From Coffea arabica (Eukaryota > Streptophyta > Magnoliopsida > Gentianales > Rubiaceae), in NCBI RefSeq assembly GCF_036785885.1, contig NC_092326.1, forward strand, positions 7,874,001 to 7,938,000: 64,000 nt of DNA, written 5' to 3'. How positions within the stretch are numbered: position 1 is the stretch's first letter; each line of letters starts with the position of its first letter. Below, piece after piece: positions 1-11,337 of the stretch. Below the pieces are notes generated by a model. It was not told where the DNA came from, did not search any database, and saw nothing but the letters and a program-made list of their open reading frames with translations. A program made the position numbers and the translations under genes.

Positions 1-680
1 CCTCGCCCCAAGCCGCACTTGGTCAAGCAAGAAAGTTTTACTATCACTCGGATAACCCTCACAGAGCTACACTCATGAAGTATTCACTCACAAATGAAAA
101 GCTTACAATGAACCTCACACCACTAAGACTACAAATCTTCTTTGAAGAGTATTTTCTCACTAAAATCTCTCTAGATCTTTTGTATCTTCAGTGTGCCAAA
201 ATTGTTTGAAATATCTGACCAACCACTATTTATATAGAGCCAAGAAAGTGCCTCATAAATGCTTCCAACGGATAGAAAGTAGCTGAACAGTCAACTATCC
301 GTTGGCAGTGTCGAACGTCCGATAGCCCTGTTTTATGCGTCCGACAGCAGGCAGAGAGTTTAAGAGATTTTCTTCAATTCTTTCGGACGTCCGGTAGGCT
401 GGTTTTCTGTGTCCGAAGGTATGATGTAAAACTGGGAATTTTTCTTCAATTCCTTAGGACGTCCGGTAGGCTGGTTTTCTGCGTCCGAAGATACTCAATG
501 GTTGTCGGACGTCCGATGCAGTCTTTTTGAGCGTCCGACAGCTTTCAGCAACCTTTGTCTTCTTTCAATAGCACTTGTTCATGAAATCACATAACTTCAT
601 AACTGAAAATATTTCTTGGAGAGATATTAGTATCATCCATTTGTTTTGTAAACATCAAAAGATAGGGATCAAGATCAACA
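1..680. repeat. Repeat flank of Helitron copy A, left part
   Basis: This stretch has no recognisable gene. It recurs without indels at 55827-56506 and is missing beside copy B. It holds the four-unit GGACGTCCG array listed separately. The sequence looks like part of an LTR or another dispersed repeat, but I see neither a TG/CA end nor a primer binding site inside the window, so the element type is left open. A small open frame at 575-871 has no recognisable domain and is not called as a gene. Confidence 0.6.
310..540. repeat. Four imperfect units built on GGACGTCCG
   Basis: Four units start near 311, 383, 455 and 505. Each opens with a near-palindromic GGACGTCCG (GAACGTCCG in the first). About 20 bases later each closes with a GYGTCCGA or GCGTCCGA box. 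The second and third units also share GTAGGCTGGTTTTCT between the two boxes. The palindromes contain a GACGTC core, which is a bZIP-type binding core in plants. A regulatory role is only inference. Confidence 0.6.
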
Positions 681-1702
681 CACTATTATCAATTTACCCC
701 TCAACGTTATCTTTTAGTCACTTTACCGCCAGAAGTAATTCAATTCAATATGTTAAGAAATTTTGGACAAAAATACTCTTTTATTTTATAGCATTACTAC
801 ATTGTTATTATCACTTTATTCGTTTAGATTATAGTGACACAATCACTTTAGTTTCTAACATTATTTTCTAGGCATTTTACCTCATCGTTAATCTAACTAG
901 TATGGTCAAAAAATTTTAAATATATTTATCCTTTTTATATATAATTAAAAATAAAAATTTGGAATGGTTATTCTTCCTTTTTTTTTACTTTAAGAGATCA
1001 AAAAACATAAAAATAAAAGAGTTTTGTCAAATTTCTTTTTTTCACTTTTATTAATACTAGGAAAAGGAAAAGAGATAGGAAAGAAGGAGACAAAAAATTA
1101 GATTTTGTAAAAAAAGAAAAAAAAAGAAAAGTCTAACATTATCGTATTACTTAAAGGTTGTCGAGATTAGGATTGGAATTTGGTGGTAAACAAAAAAGTG
1201 AAATAATTTTAAAATAATAAAAGTATGTAATTCTTTTTTATTTGTAATTTTTAAAAAAAGAATTGAGCTCTCCCCCTCCCTCTCTCCATCTTTCTATTTT
1301 TTTTCAATATTAATAAGATTGTCAAGAAGAAAGAAATTAATACTTTGACTTTTTTTTTTAATACTAAAAAGGAGAAGAGTCACTTTAAATTTTTTATTAT
1401 TTTTATTATGCAAAGAGGAGGGTGTTTTCTTCTAAAGTTTTTTAATTTACTAAGTTGGTTTAATGGTAGAATAAATTATCTAAAAAAATAACTCTAGGGG
1501 GTAAATTGATAATGAGACTATATTTTATGGGGGTAAAGTGATAATAATTTTAAGGGTTAAACATGTCTTTTTACTTTAATTAACAAACTCCGTTAAGTTT
1601 GACCGTTAGTCTTGGAGGTAAAGTGACTAAAAAATAGCGTTAAGGGGAAAATTAATAGGAGCACCAAATGTTAAGGGGGTAAAGTGATAATAATCCACAC
1701 AT
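681..1702. mobile_element. Foldback (inverted-repeat) non-coding element next to the Helitron 3' end
   Basis: The left arm (about 681-735) reads as an imperfect reverse complement of the right arm (about 1600-1702). Both contain the words TTTAGTCACTTTACC and ATTATCA.TTTACCCC. The middle is AT-rich and non-coding. Long degenerate inverted repeats suggest a MULE-like or foldback MITE, but I could not define a convincing target-site duplication. Only the right portion (from base 1359) is shared with copy B; the whole is present beside copy C at about 56507-57528. Confidence 0.45.
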
Positions 1703-1732
1703 TTAATACTTAGGTTTCTTCATAGTATTACA

Positions 1733-1767
1733 CTAGAGGAACCAAGCTGTGCAAGGCACAGCCTTGG
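1733..1767 (-). other. Helitron 3' terminus: hairpin plus CTAG, copy A
   Basis: On the plus strand, CTAG (1733-1736) is followed by five bases. Then comes a stem of CCAAG+CTGTGC pairing with GCACAG+CTTGG around an AAG loop, with one bulged C (1742-1767). Read on the minus strand this is hairpin, 5 nt, CTAG, then T, the canonical Helitron 3' end that acts as the transposition terminator. The same structure is present in copies B and C. Confidence 0.9.
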
Positions 1768-2097
1768 CCCTCCTAAAAATACTGATCATTGGAAAAGCAT
1801 ATATAACAATTCTAGTTGCAAAATAGGTACATAATATCATAATTACCATTCATAGATTGCTGTCAATAATTTCAGTAGCAGTTACACACCTTTCAATACA
1901 ATTAAGTCTCAAGTAGAGATACATAATGCATGCTAATAGTTACATAATATCATATATTAGAATTCATTAACTTCTAGTCATAGCGAGAATGTTAATGGAT
2001 TCTAATATGATGGCAAATGATAGCATGCTAAAAGTTCAGTAGCATCCATGATGAACAAAAGAATGAACAAAAGAGGACATGAGGCTGTGTGACTGCT

Positions 2098-5017
2098 TCA
2101 TTTTGCAGATTCACGTGGTTTCTTGAGAGGGCTCATATGAGCAGATTTTGAAGATGCAAGCTTGTTGTCTTCAGGACCATTTTTTCCAGCAATTGAGGGA
2201 ACAGCTTCAATGGTTGTCTTCTCAGCAGAACGTACATTAGTTCTGGGAATTGGAGTTTTAAAAGTTAAGCTTCTTTTTACAGTAATGTTTGAAGAGGCTA
2301 GCTTATCTGCATTATCAGACTTGCGCCCAATTGAATCTAGGATCATTTTTATTGTTGGGCTGAAGATTTGCCTTCAGTGGCAAGTTGGTCAGTGACAGTG
2401 GAGCGAGCAGTTAAATCAACCTGTTCAATGGTGCTGGTCGGCTTCTCAGTTATGGTTGGAGCAGTTGGAACAGGCTCTTCCACAGGATTAGAGACAACTG
2501 TGCGCATGATTGCCGGGTTGATTTCAGCCAATTCTTTAGCAGTGTATATTTTGACGATGCTATACTTATCATCTTTCTGCCTTTGATAATTCGAGTCAAA
2601 ATGGTGGACAAAGCATAGGACTTCACGGTTATCAATTGCAGATGCAATTTCAGAAAATACCTCAACACCCTATATTTTGCAAATAAACAAAAAAACAAGC
2701 TCAATACCCTGTATTTTCAGAAATTTTATAGACTACCAGAAAATGTAAACATGATGCAATTTCAGAAGAAAGCTTAATAGTAACATAGATTGAAGGCGAC
2801 GTGAGCTGGGAAGTTCCGACGACATGAGCTGGGAACTTTCCTTTAACATTCCAGCCCAAATTTCTAACTTTTTACAAGTTTTCAGCCAAACATCTTATAA
2901 CACTTGAGATAAACATATTGCATGCATTTGCTAACATTATTTTCCAAAGAAACATTGATAACAAGCTGCAACTTCAGCTTTCTCTGTCGGTTCCTGCTAT
3001 TTTTTTTTCTTTCCAATAGCTAATCAGTTATTAAACAGAATTTTCCTCAACTAAAACTCATTTTTCCTAGCTAAAATTCAACATGCAACTTAAGAATTCA
3101 GTTATACCAGATAATTAAAAGATTGTTGCAATCTTAATGCTGGCTAAAAGAAACTTTTAGCTAGTTCCAGTTAGGAATTTTGTTTCTTGACTACGATTGA
3201 GTCTTGTCCTTGGAAAGAATAGCAAAATAACTAGAGGGACATTACCAGATTTGCAGGCCAATCAATGCAACCATAGACAAAAGAAAATAGAGATATTGCA
3301 TGTTAATAGTATGAGTTTTTCAGCATCTTACGTGTTCATCAGCTTCACTTAGTTGTACTGCTGTGAATGGAATGAGTTTTTCAGCATCTAGACCAAATAA
3401 TACTACATACATTGAACTTGTTCCGTCATCAATGATAATTCCAATACGGCATCTAGTATATGATAGCAGTGAATAATGGTTAATCAATGAAATAAAACAG
3501 AATTATTGTTAAGAGCACTGTTGTAAAATTGCATGCCTTGTTTACCTGGCTTCAACGGCACTTTCTTCTCTGCAAGATGGACATCTAATGATCCATTCCA
3601 AATTAGCATCTACAGCCTTTTGACAGTTACTACATGCAGCATACCAAAAAGATCGCTGCTCAGCTGCCAAAGAAGTATTTCCTTGTATCCAAGCAATCTT
3701 GACCTATAGTTTATATTGTATTAGATGCAAAGTTAAGTAATTCATTTTTCACTAATGTAAAAGGTAAGAAAATAGTATAAGTCAGTTTGGACGGAGGCAG
3801 CAATTTGGTTGAGTCTTTGTAACTGGCCTCCTCAATTAGTTGTGCAATTTCTTGCTGATTCTGATCATACCTGTGAACATAAATATGATATGTTATATTT
3901 TTCAGTCTTTATGTATAATTATAAAGCATGATATGCTTACCATTGCCTTAATACAGTGGCTTGAGGAGTTGGTGGATTCACCAGTAGACAACTTGCAAGC
4001 CTTGTTGTTAGACATAGATCTATGAAAATAGTATATAATTAGCTCATTAAAGTTGAAGTATGGTAGGCAAAGCAATAATAATTTCTTGAGCAATGGGAGC
4101 TGTAACTTACAGTTAAAAGTAGTTACTTTGACTCTCATAACTATGATGATGTTGTTGTTTGCGATAGTGTTTGCCAGCTGTGCTCCTTCATTTGCTTCAA
4201 ATTCGTTTCACAGAGTAAGGAGCATTGGCCTTTTCTAAAAAAAGCAATAAATATGATAAAAATTAAAGAATGTAATAAGTTTATTTAGTAAATTGAAAGT
4301 CTATTCTTTTGTTCCAATTGGCTTACACTTGATTAATAACAACCAAGTCTCTAGTCGTTGAATCAAGACTTTGTTCCCTTGAAGGAAAAGCATGCACGAC
4401 AATATCCTGGATATCTATTATTCAAAGGAATATTTCAATCTAAGGATAAGCTGAAGATAACATAAGGAATACATTGGGATTATCTAAGATAAAACATGAA
4501 CTTACTTTGCAAATTTTCTGTGTCAGCAAATCTGAATAAGTTTTCAAACGCTGTGAGCTCAAAGTGACACGGAATAACCGGTGGAACTTGCTCAACATAC
4601 TCCTCAACCAACATTCTGTTATGGATTACCCAAGAATATGGGTAGTCACTGACCTTATACCTTGGTTCTGCTTTGCGAAGAGCTGCACTGGAGATATAGT
4701 ATCTCCTGAATGGCATCAACATGCCAGCAAAAAAACGGATATCATTGCCATAGATGACTGCTGAAACCTTTGTTTCCTGTTGCATCATAAAGAAGAAAAG
4801 TTGTAAATTTGTAAAATAGTCAAAGATATATGCAAAAATTGAAGAAATATCTTTATTTTTTTGTTACCTCAGAATCTGTAAGAAGGAAGCGGCAGTAGTT
4901 CACAGGCCTTGCTCCTCGACTCAACTGAACATGTCCTCTCGCAACAACCTGAGCCAGTACTGTCCATCCTTTTACTCCCTCAACGACCTCATTCACTGGA
5001 AGGTAACGTCTTGCCAT
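2098..5017 (-). pseudogene. Helitron RPA1-like single-strand DNA-binding protein, copy A (broken)
   Basis: Plant Helitrons often carry a replication protein A large-subunit homologue, thought to bind the displaced single strand. Nine exons can be traced: 5017-4868 (starts MARRYLPVNEV), 4776-4506, 4414-4329, 4234-4111, 4019-3941, 3870 to about 3775, 3703-3546, 3452-3332 and 2669 onward. GT/AG sites and phases agree except at the exon 6 donor, which I could not place. Exon 2 carries the GNDIRFFAGMLMPF OB-fold block and exon 7 a CxxC...CxxC zinc ribbon (YAACSNC, RCPSC). Lesions: a Trp codon of exon 4 reads TGA at 4208-4210, and the last exon stops at 2349 while its Ser/Pro/Lys-rich tail continues in another frame to 2098. 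Family assignment is firm; exact ends are inferred. Confidence 0.82.
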
Positions 5018-5120
5018 GCTTATTTATAAATGGTACAAACAGATGAATTTAATTCTAAATGTAGACTACAATTATGATAGGATTAATTAAAAATTGAAGA
5101 AACAGCAGAAGAATGTTCAT

Positions 5121-8100
5121 TTACTTGACAGCTAATTGAGAAGCTTCAAGAACTTCTCTATATACAATATTTCTTGTCTGATTTATTCTAGATTTATCAA
5201 AAAATGGAAGCTTAATGAGTAACTTGACTTGTGAAACTGTTCTTGAACGTGATAACCCCACATAAAGCTGGCCATGAGAAAACACATGTTCTCTTAAATA
5301 AATACCTACAAAATCTAATGTTTGTCCTTGAGCTTTGTTAATTGTCATTGCAAAGCAAAAACGGATTGAAAACTGAGTTCTCTTATATGGGACAGGGTAT
5401 TGCTCATCAGTGGGAGGTTCTAACGGAATTCTATGGATGAAAACATCTTTTCCAGCAAAATCACCTATAACTATTTGAGCATGAATAACATTTCGGCTCA
5501 AATTCCTGCATATTAATCTTGTCCCATTACAAAGGCCTTCAGTAGGATCTAAATTTCTAAGCAAGATTATTGGTGCATTAACCTTCAAGATTAGCCTATG
5601 TGGTGGAAGTCCACTTTGGGAAAGAGAATTCAAAAAGTCCTCATACTGTCCCTGATAATTTGGATTTAAGGTTTTATCAAAACTAAGATATTCTACTGCT
5701 TCACCTGGAAATTTGCTAATGAGAATGTCGTTCACCTCATCAACAAAATTATTTTTTGTGGACAGAATTGCTTGGTTGACTGGAATGTTAGCATCTGATG
5801 ATCCAGGTATGGTATTGGGGTACATTAAATTTATCAAATTATCTAGTGCAAAATCAGCCTCACTATTTTCAAGCAAAATTGAAGAGGGAATCTTTATGTA
5901 GCTATCATCTTGGATTTTTTCAGTTCCATTGCCAACTCTCAATAAATATCAGTAAATGAGGGTTCTAATCGAGCCCTCATATTCTCTGTTAACTGCAATT
6001 TTTCAAGAGAAGGCTATAGAGGAGAATTTATTATGCAAGCATTAATAGTCTCAGATTGATTTCCTTTACGAACAACTGGCAATGTTTGTCTAAAGTCGCC
6101 ACCAAAGACAACAACTTTTCCACCAAATATTTCTGATGAGTTCATAAGATCTTGCAATAGATCATTTAATGCTTCAATTGCAGATCTTTATGACATAGGA
6201 GCCTCATCCCAGATAGTCAATTTGGATTCTCTAATCATTGCTGCCAGATTGCTTTGTTTGCTAACTCTACATGCTCTGCCTTCTAAAAGATCAATTGGGA
6301 TTTTAAATCGTGAATAGGCAGTCCTACCTCCTGGTAGTATAGAAGTAGCAATTCCCAAAGTGGCTGTTGCTAGTGCTAAATACCCTTTAGACCTTACATC
6401 AGCTAGCAATGCTCTATAGAGAAATGATTTTTCAGTGCCTCCAGGGCCATCTACAAAAAAGGCCCCACTTTTGTTCTCATATATGCGGTGAGATATGATC
6501 TCAAATGCATGCCTTTGTTTTTCATTAAGCAAAGAAATTGCATTCAGATCTTCTTCATGAACTGTTATGCTTCTTTCAGCTAACAATTCCCTTGTTTAAT
6601 TCTCAACATCAAAGGATGATAGATCATTAGGAACCAATCCAAATGAAGCTATGCTTTTTCCCATTGATGCAAGAAAACCACTTATTTGTTGCAGTACCTT
6701 TTCCCTGACCTCTCTAGGAGTCAAATCTGAACACCTTAGAAAATCCTCTGACATTACAGCCTCAAATTTTAACCATAATTGTCTGGGATTGTTAGGACAG
6801 GAATATACCAAAAAGGTTGTAAAAAGTCTTCTCAATTCATAAGGCATATGAAAGAGAGAAGCCTCTTCAAGACAATGTTCTTAGCTGTTATCATCTTGAA
6901 GTAGCCCTCTTAAAAGTGCTACTTCATGAAAGGTTCTAACCTGTACACTATTATAAGTCTTCAAGTCTTCGAAGGATTTCGGAGCACGGACTTTTGTTAA
7001 AAGAAGCCTAAGGTAGTACCTCTCTTCTTCAGTCGGATGGACTGCATTTATTCTTCCTATAGAGTCCCCTTGATCTCTCATTTTCCAACGTTTCTCATCA
7101 GGAAGTCAAACAAAATGGTCTGAAAATTCAAAATATGTATAGTTCAGAGTTTGAGCTTCTGAATCTGTTCTATTCATGTAGAAGAATTCAGTGAGCATTG
7201 TCTTTTTGTTTCTTGGATTGCTCACAACACTGGTCAAATTCTGATGCTTTTTGAAACTTATAGGCTGATAGTTTTCTAGGTGAAGCTGCAAATGAATTAC
7301 TACAGGTTTTATTTTGCCCATAGCAAAACAAAAAAGTCTCCATCTAGCCTCACGTGGTGAGACCCAGCGAGCTACCCGATATTGCTGGATTTCATCAATA
7401 TGGCTGTTTGGATTATCGGAATTAACATGAAAATTGATTTTATCATGTCCTTTGCAAATGTATTTATAGATGTACTTAACAGCCTAAATTGTTGAACAAA
7501 TTTCAACATTAATGTGACAATCAAATTTAGCTAGTAAATAGGCATTATAGGGAACAACCCATCTATTATCTAAGGAATGCTGTCTAACTTTGACTCTAAC
7601 ACCATTAGTACTTCGCCTATATATTGGATAAGAATTAATGGTCTGGGTTGTTTCCTCACAAAAATCCTTTGGATAGGAATGCCTACACTTGCCATTCTTT
7701 GTCATACACACACTTGATGGATTTAAAACACCGCATGGACCATGCATCATGTGTTTTTTTAACCATTCTATATAAGTGTGGGTATTTCACTTTGTCTGGA
7801 ATATTGGCGCTGATAATCTTATCATACTCTTCAGGTCTGAACATTTTATGTTTACATTTCAAAATTAAGAGGAAGTGTGCATGTGGCAAGCCTCTTTTTT
7901 GAAACTCTATAATTTATGTATAGGCTGCTACTTCACCAAAAATATTTTTCTTCAGGATTTTATTTTTTAATTCTTCAAGTTTAGCACGAAAGACTCTTAC
8001 AATCAAATCAGGCCGATTCTGTGCTTCTTCTTTTTCAATTAGGTGTTCTTTTATTTCTGACCAATTAAGATTGCAAGTCATGGTCAAGAAAATATCCGGT

Positions 8101-8654
8101 TTGCCAAATTTTTGGACCAAGGTCATTGCATCTATGTATTTTCTTCTCATATTTCTTGGCTCTCTAATAAAACTTGTCAATAAAAAAAATTCTCTGACAA
8201 ATATTTGCTACCTGAGTTTCACCAGCAGCCACAGAGTCTTGTATTCCTTGCAAAAACTCTCCTTATTTCCTTTTGTTGTGATCTAAAAAAATCTAGTCTT
8301 TAAGATTCAAGCTTAACATACATATCCACTATAAATTGCTGAATTAATCTAGCAAAATGAAGCAAAAAAGACTCATTATCATCCCTTATCTGGAACTTAT
8401 AAGCATAATACTCTCTCACATAAACAAAATTTGGATCATTATCAATCTTCGCCATTGCTGGTAGACAAATTGCAGAATAATTAGTTAATTTACTATACTG
8501 AACTGAACTACAAATAGATGAATAAGATTGGCTACACCTACCATCTTGTTCCATCTGTAATAGTTCTTCAACAGTAGCAGCAAGCATTGGGGAAATTGAA
8601 CTTTCAGAATTCTTATTTCGAGTCTTTTTCTTGTGGATTTTTTTTCCTTTTTTT
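5121..8654 (-). pseudogene. Helitron Rep/helicase, copy A (truncated and broken)
   Basis: The rolling-circle initiator of Helitrons: an HUH endonuclease joined to a Pif1-type helicase. Read from 8654 downward the order is a Helitron-like N region (REYYAYKFQIRD), FLTMTCN near 8080, the HUH motif GLPHAHFLL near 7880, YPKDF near 7650, and the two-tyrosine YIYKY near 7465. The helicase follows: Walker A region near 6440, WDEAP near 6200, GGDFRQTLPVV near 6085, and KAQGQTLDFVGIYL to YVGLSR near 5260-5330. Walker A reads GPGGTEKS, so the invariant Gly before Lys is lost. In-frame stops lie at 8300, 7914, 7484, 7106, 6881, 6596, 6188 and 6014. Frameshifts lie near 8240, 8187, in the T7 tract at 7754-7760, and near 5945. 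The natural C-terminus ends at 5121. The zinc-finger N-terminus is missing. Confidence 0.9.
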
Positions 8655-9588
8655 GCTTCCATGGACTAGTGAATGGCGTCAAACGAGTCGATGATAATTT
8701 GCCTTCTCCATTCACTCCTCCCCCACTTGCATTTATTGGTTCAAGATATCTCGCCATCGCCACTCTTAATCTATTCCTGTCATGAAATTCAAAATTGTCT
8801 GGTATAATAAAGTCAATTTCGTTAACAGGAATTGGAGAGTAAGAGTCAGGAGAATATTGATGAAGGAGTGGAGGAGATGTCACCGCATTTGGAGATTGTT
8901 CACTGGATTCTTTCACTTGAGCGAGTTGATCTTGGAGTCTCATTTCTTGCATTTCAGCTTCCTTTTCAACTGCATCTTTAAATCCGTTTTCTTGAAACTC
9001 TTGCAGTTCCATGTCATTTGGCCGGACAATTGCACTCTCATCTTCCTCAAGATTGATATTGGTTTGTGCGGGCAATTCTTCCATTTGAGGAGCCAATCGA
9101 TTTATTCTGGATGTCAATAGACATAGTTGATCTGCCAGGTCGCGAAGGCTCGCTTGTGTCTCCTGATGAAATCGATTTAGGCTCGCTTGTGTCTCCTGAT
9201 GAAATCGATTTGTATTAGCAATTAGTAATTCCATCATTTCTTCAAGAGACATACCTGACACGGAGGATGATTGCTGAGACTCTTGCTGTTGAAAATCCAT
9301 TGGCCTGGTTGCATAATCAAAATTGGAATTATCCCACCATTCTTGATCATACCCGTTTGAATAAGGGTCATACTGCGTTTGATATTGGGGTGGAAAATCT
9401 CCAAAAGTATCAAGTGGAGAACTTAGATTATCTTGAAATACGGGGCATGTGTCAGTTGAATAACCTGAGTCAAAATAAGTTCCACAATTTGCAACAGCCC
9501 ATTGATCATTAGAAAAAGCACAAGCTTCATAACCCTTTCTAAAAATAAAATCCAGTCTATCACCAAAATACGGAATGTTAGCAGTCAT
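8655..9588 (-). pseudogene. gag-like N-terminal fragment of the LTR element
   Basis: An open frame of about 311 native codons starts at ATG 9588 (MTANIPYFGDRLDF), just downstream of the primer binding site. Its position, together with a Gln/Ser-rich start and a coiled-coil-like acidic middle (SLEEMMELLIANTNRF, then Glu-rich), fits the start of a gag polyprotein. No zinc knuckle is seen because the C-terminal part is lost. The frame is open into Helitron DNA down to 8485, giving a chance chimera. A 33-bp perfect tandem duplication (9146-9178, 9179-9211) repeats 11 residues. The exact protein family is not recognised. Confidence 0.6.
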
Positions 9589-9676
9589 AAACTATATATA
9601 TATAATAAAAAAAATAAGAGGAAAATAATTTTAAAAAAAAATGAACTCAAAAAGAAACTAATTAATCAAGCACCAG

Positions 9677-9694
9677 TCCCCGGCAACGGCGCCA
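9677..9694 (-). other. Retrotransposon primer binding site
   Basis: The minus strand reads TGGCGCCGTTGCCGGGGA, five bases inside the LTR end. This sequence is the primer site used by Athila/Calypso-type plant elements and is usually described as matching the 3' end of tRNA-Asp. It fixes the LTR boundary at 9700 and the element's orientation. Confidence 0.8.
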
Positions 9695-9699
9695 AAAAT

Positions 9700-11114
9700 T
9701 GACAGGGTGTCGAAGCCTGTGCAATAATAAAACCTGCTCAAACTAAAGTTAATTTCTGTAGATAGCGGTAAGCAGGGTCGAATCCACAGGGACTGGGAGT
9801 AATTGTTTCTTTTTAAATTCACAGTGACAAAGGGGGATGTTTTTATCTCAGGGGTGACAATTTAAGCAATTCAACTAAAATCTAAGAAACTACTAAAAAT
9901 TAAATAACCAATTACTAAAATCAAATGAGTGATAATTAAGGATCTAACCAAGAAATAACTTCAGCAATGGTTCACCTAATTGATCATTGAAACAAAGGCA
10001 ATTCCAATTATTTATCAATAAATAGGTTATAACTACCAAACAAGCGATGGCAGTCAACCCCTCCTTACTGTGTCGGTGATCAAGGTACGCCCGTTAATCA
10101 CTGCTCTAATTGAGAAATAATCCTAGGTACGCCCATAGAATTTAATTCCCCAATTGTCTTACGTATTAGAGGAGCCCTATTCTAACCAAATAACACACTA
10201 CCAGGGTTATTTTAGATTAGCCCGCGTATTCCCCTGACATAAACCTAATCATGCCAATTGTCACTATTTTAGAGCAATTAAACAATTACGGATTTAATGC
10301 CCTAATTGACAATAGATTACCCAATCAACTAATTATCTGGATCCAAGACAATCAATTAATTAAATAACCATAAGCATAGCAATCAAGAAATGTGCGGATA
10401 CCAATAAATAAAAGGAAAAGATTAAATTAAAACGATCTCACAATTTTTAGATGAACCAGAGCCTTCGTTGCTCCTTGACTAGAATTGGAAAATTAGTTCA
10501 TAATTGATGAACTAAACCCACCAGAAATTGTAAAGAGAGCCGCAGCCATTGTCCCTTGAAATTGGGGAAATTCAATTCGGTTCCAATGTTTGAAAAGATA
10601 GCAAAGCTACAGCAATTGATTCTATGGTTTCTACTTGTCCAATCATACGAGAAGGAAAAGGAAAAGCTACTTGGAGCCCACAAGGAAAAGTCAAAAGACT
10701 AAGCTAAAGAGTTGTCTGCCATTGTTTGCTCTATTCCGATCTAATGTCCTCTTTTGAGAAGCTCTGCGCGGCGGCTCTCCTTCCGCAGAGGAAGAAGAAG
10801 ACCCCTTTTTTCTTGCGCAATTTTCCTATATAAAGTAGTGCTCCTTGCGGCGGCTCCTGTGCGGAAAAATGAAGACTTCGGCCCAATTTGCCCAACAAGG
10901 GCTCACGTTTTGTTGTTCCAAAAATGCCCCTAGGACAAACTCTATCATCTGAACTCTTTTCTTGCCAAATTAGCACCTGTTGTTATATTTTCGTTCTACT
11001 CCCTGAAATAAATGCAAAATATCAAAAGTGAGTAGAATCTAGCAATTAATCCACATTAGGTCAGGTAATAGGGAAAATTAATAATAAAATAAATGATAAA
11101 ATTACAACCTATCA
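9700..11114 (-). repeat. LTR (1415 bp)
   Basis: Bounded on the minus strand by TGATAG at 11114 and CTGTCA at 9700, the latter directly followed by the spacer and primer binding site. It is non-coding; small open frames at 10498-10683 and 10731-10976 carry no recognisable domain. It is a single LTR in this window, so no age estimate is possible. Confidence 0.75.
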
Positions 11115-11337
11115 GGAAGTTAAGCATTATTTAATTCTTTTCATGAAAAAGTCATGGATGCCGGCTATAGCACAGGGCCACCATGTTCTATATATTGGAT
11201 AATGGCTGGGCTTTAATTCAATTGCCATACAAAGCCATCTTTAGTCCATCACAACTTCACTACTTTGGGAGCTTTCTTCCCTAAGTAGATTTGCTTTCAA
11301 ACAAGAAAAACATCATTCAAGCATCTAGATAAGAAGC

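Larger units (their letters stand above)
1733..8654 (-). mobile_element. Helitron copy A, 5'-truncated
   Basis: A rolling-circle DNA transposon read on the minus strand. Its 3' terminus is CTAG at 1733-1736 followed by a host T, with the hairpin at 1742-1767. It carries an RPA1-like gene and a Rep/helicase gene, both broken. The 5' half (zinc finger, first Rep exons and 5' terminus) is missing, because at 8654, in a run of seven T, the sequence switches to an LTR retrotransposon. Bases 1359-8654 align to 16747-24042 with a constant offset of 15388, and bases 1-8174 align to 55827-64000 with offset 55826. Both alignments are free of indels. Confidence 0.9.
8655..11114 (-). mobile_element. LTR retrotransposon, 5' LTR plus start of internal region only
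   Basis: On the minus strand it runs from the LTR (11114-9700, TGATAG...CTGTCA) to a primer binding site (9694-9677), a leader, and the beginning of a gag-like frame. It ends abruptly at the Helitron junction. The polymerase region and the other LTR are absent, so no target-site duplication can be checked. The primer site and the CAGGGTCGAATCCACAGGGA word in the LTR are common in plant Ty3/gypsy-type and derived non-autonomous elements. With no polymerase the superfamily is only inferred. Confidence 0.75.

Noticed and set aside
2162-2586. Plus-strand open frames opposite the last RPA exon
   Set aside because: They are shadows of the minus-strand RPA1-like coding sequence and recur identically in all three copies only because the DNA does.
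8485-9588. A 367-codon open frame on the minus strand as a single gene
   Set aside because: Its first 311 codons are a retrotransposon gag-like start and the rest is out-of-frame Helitron DNA; the frame crosses a junction by chance.
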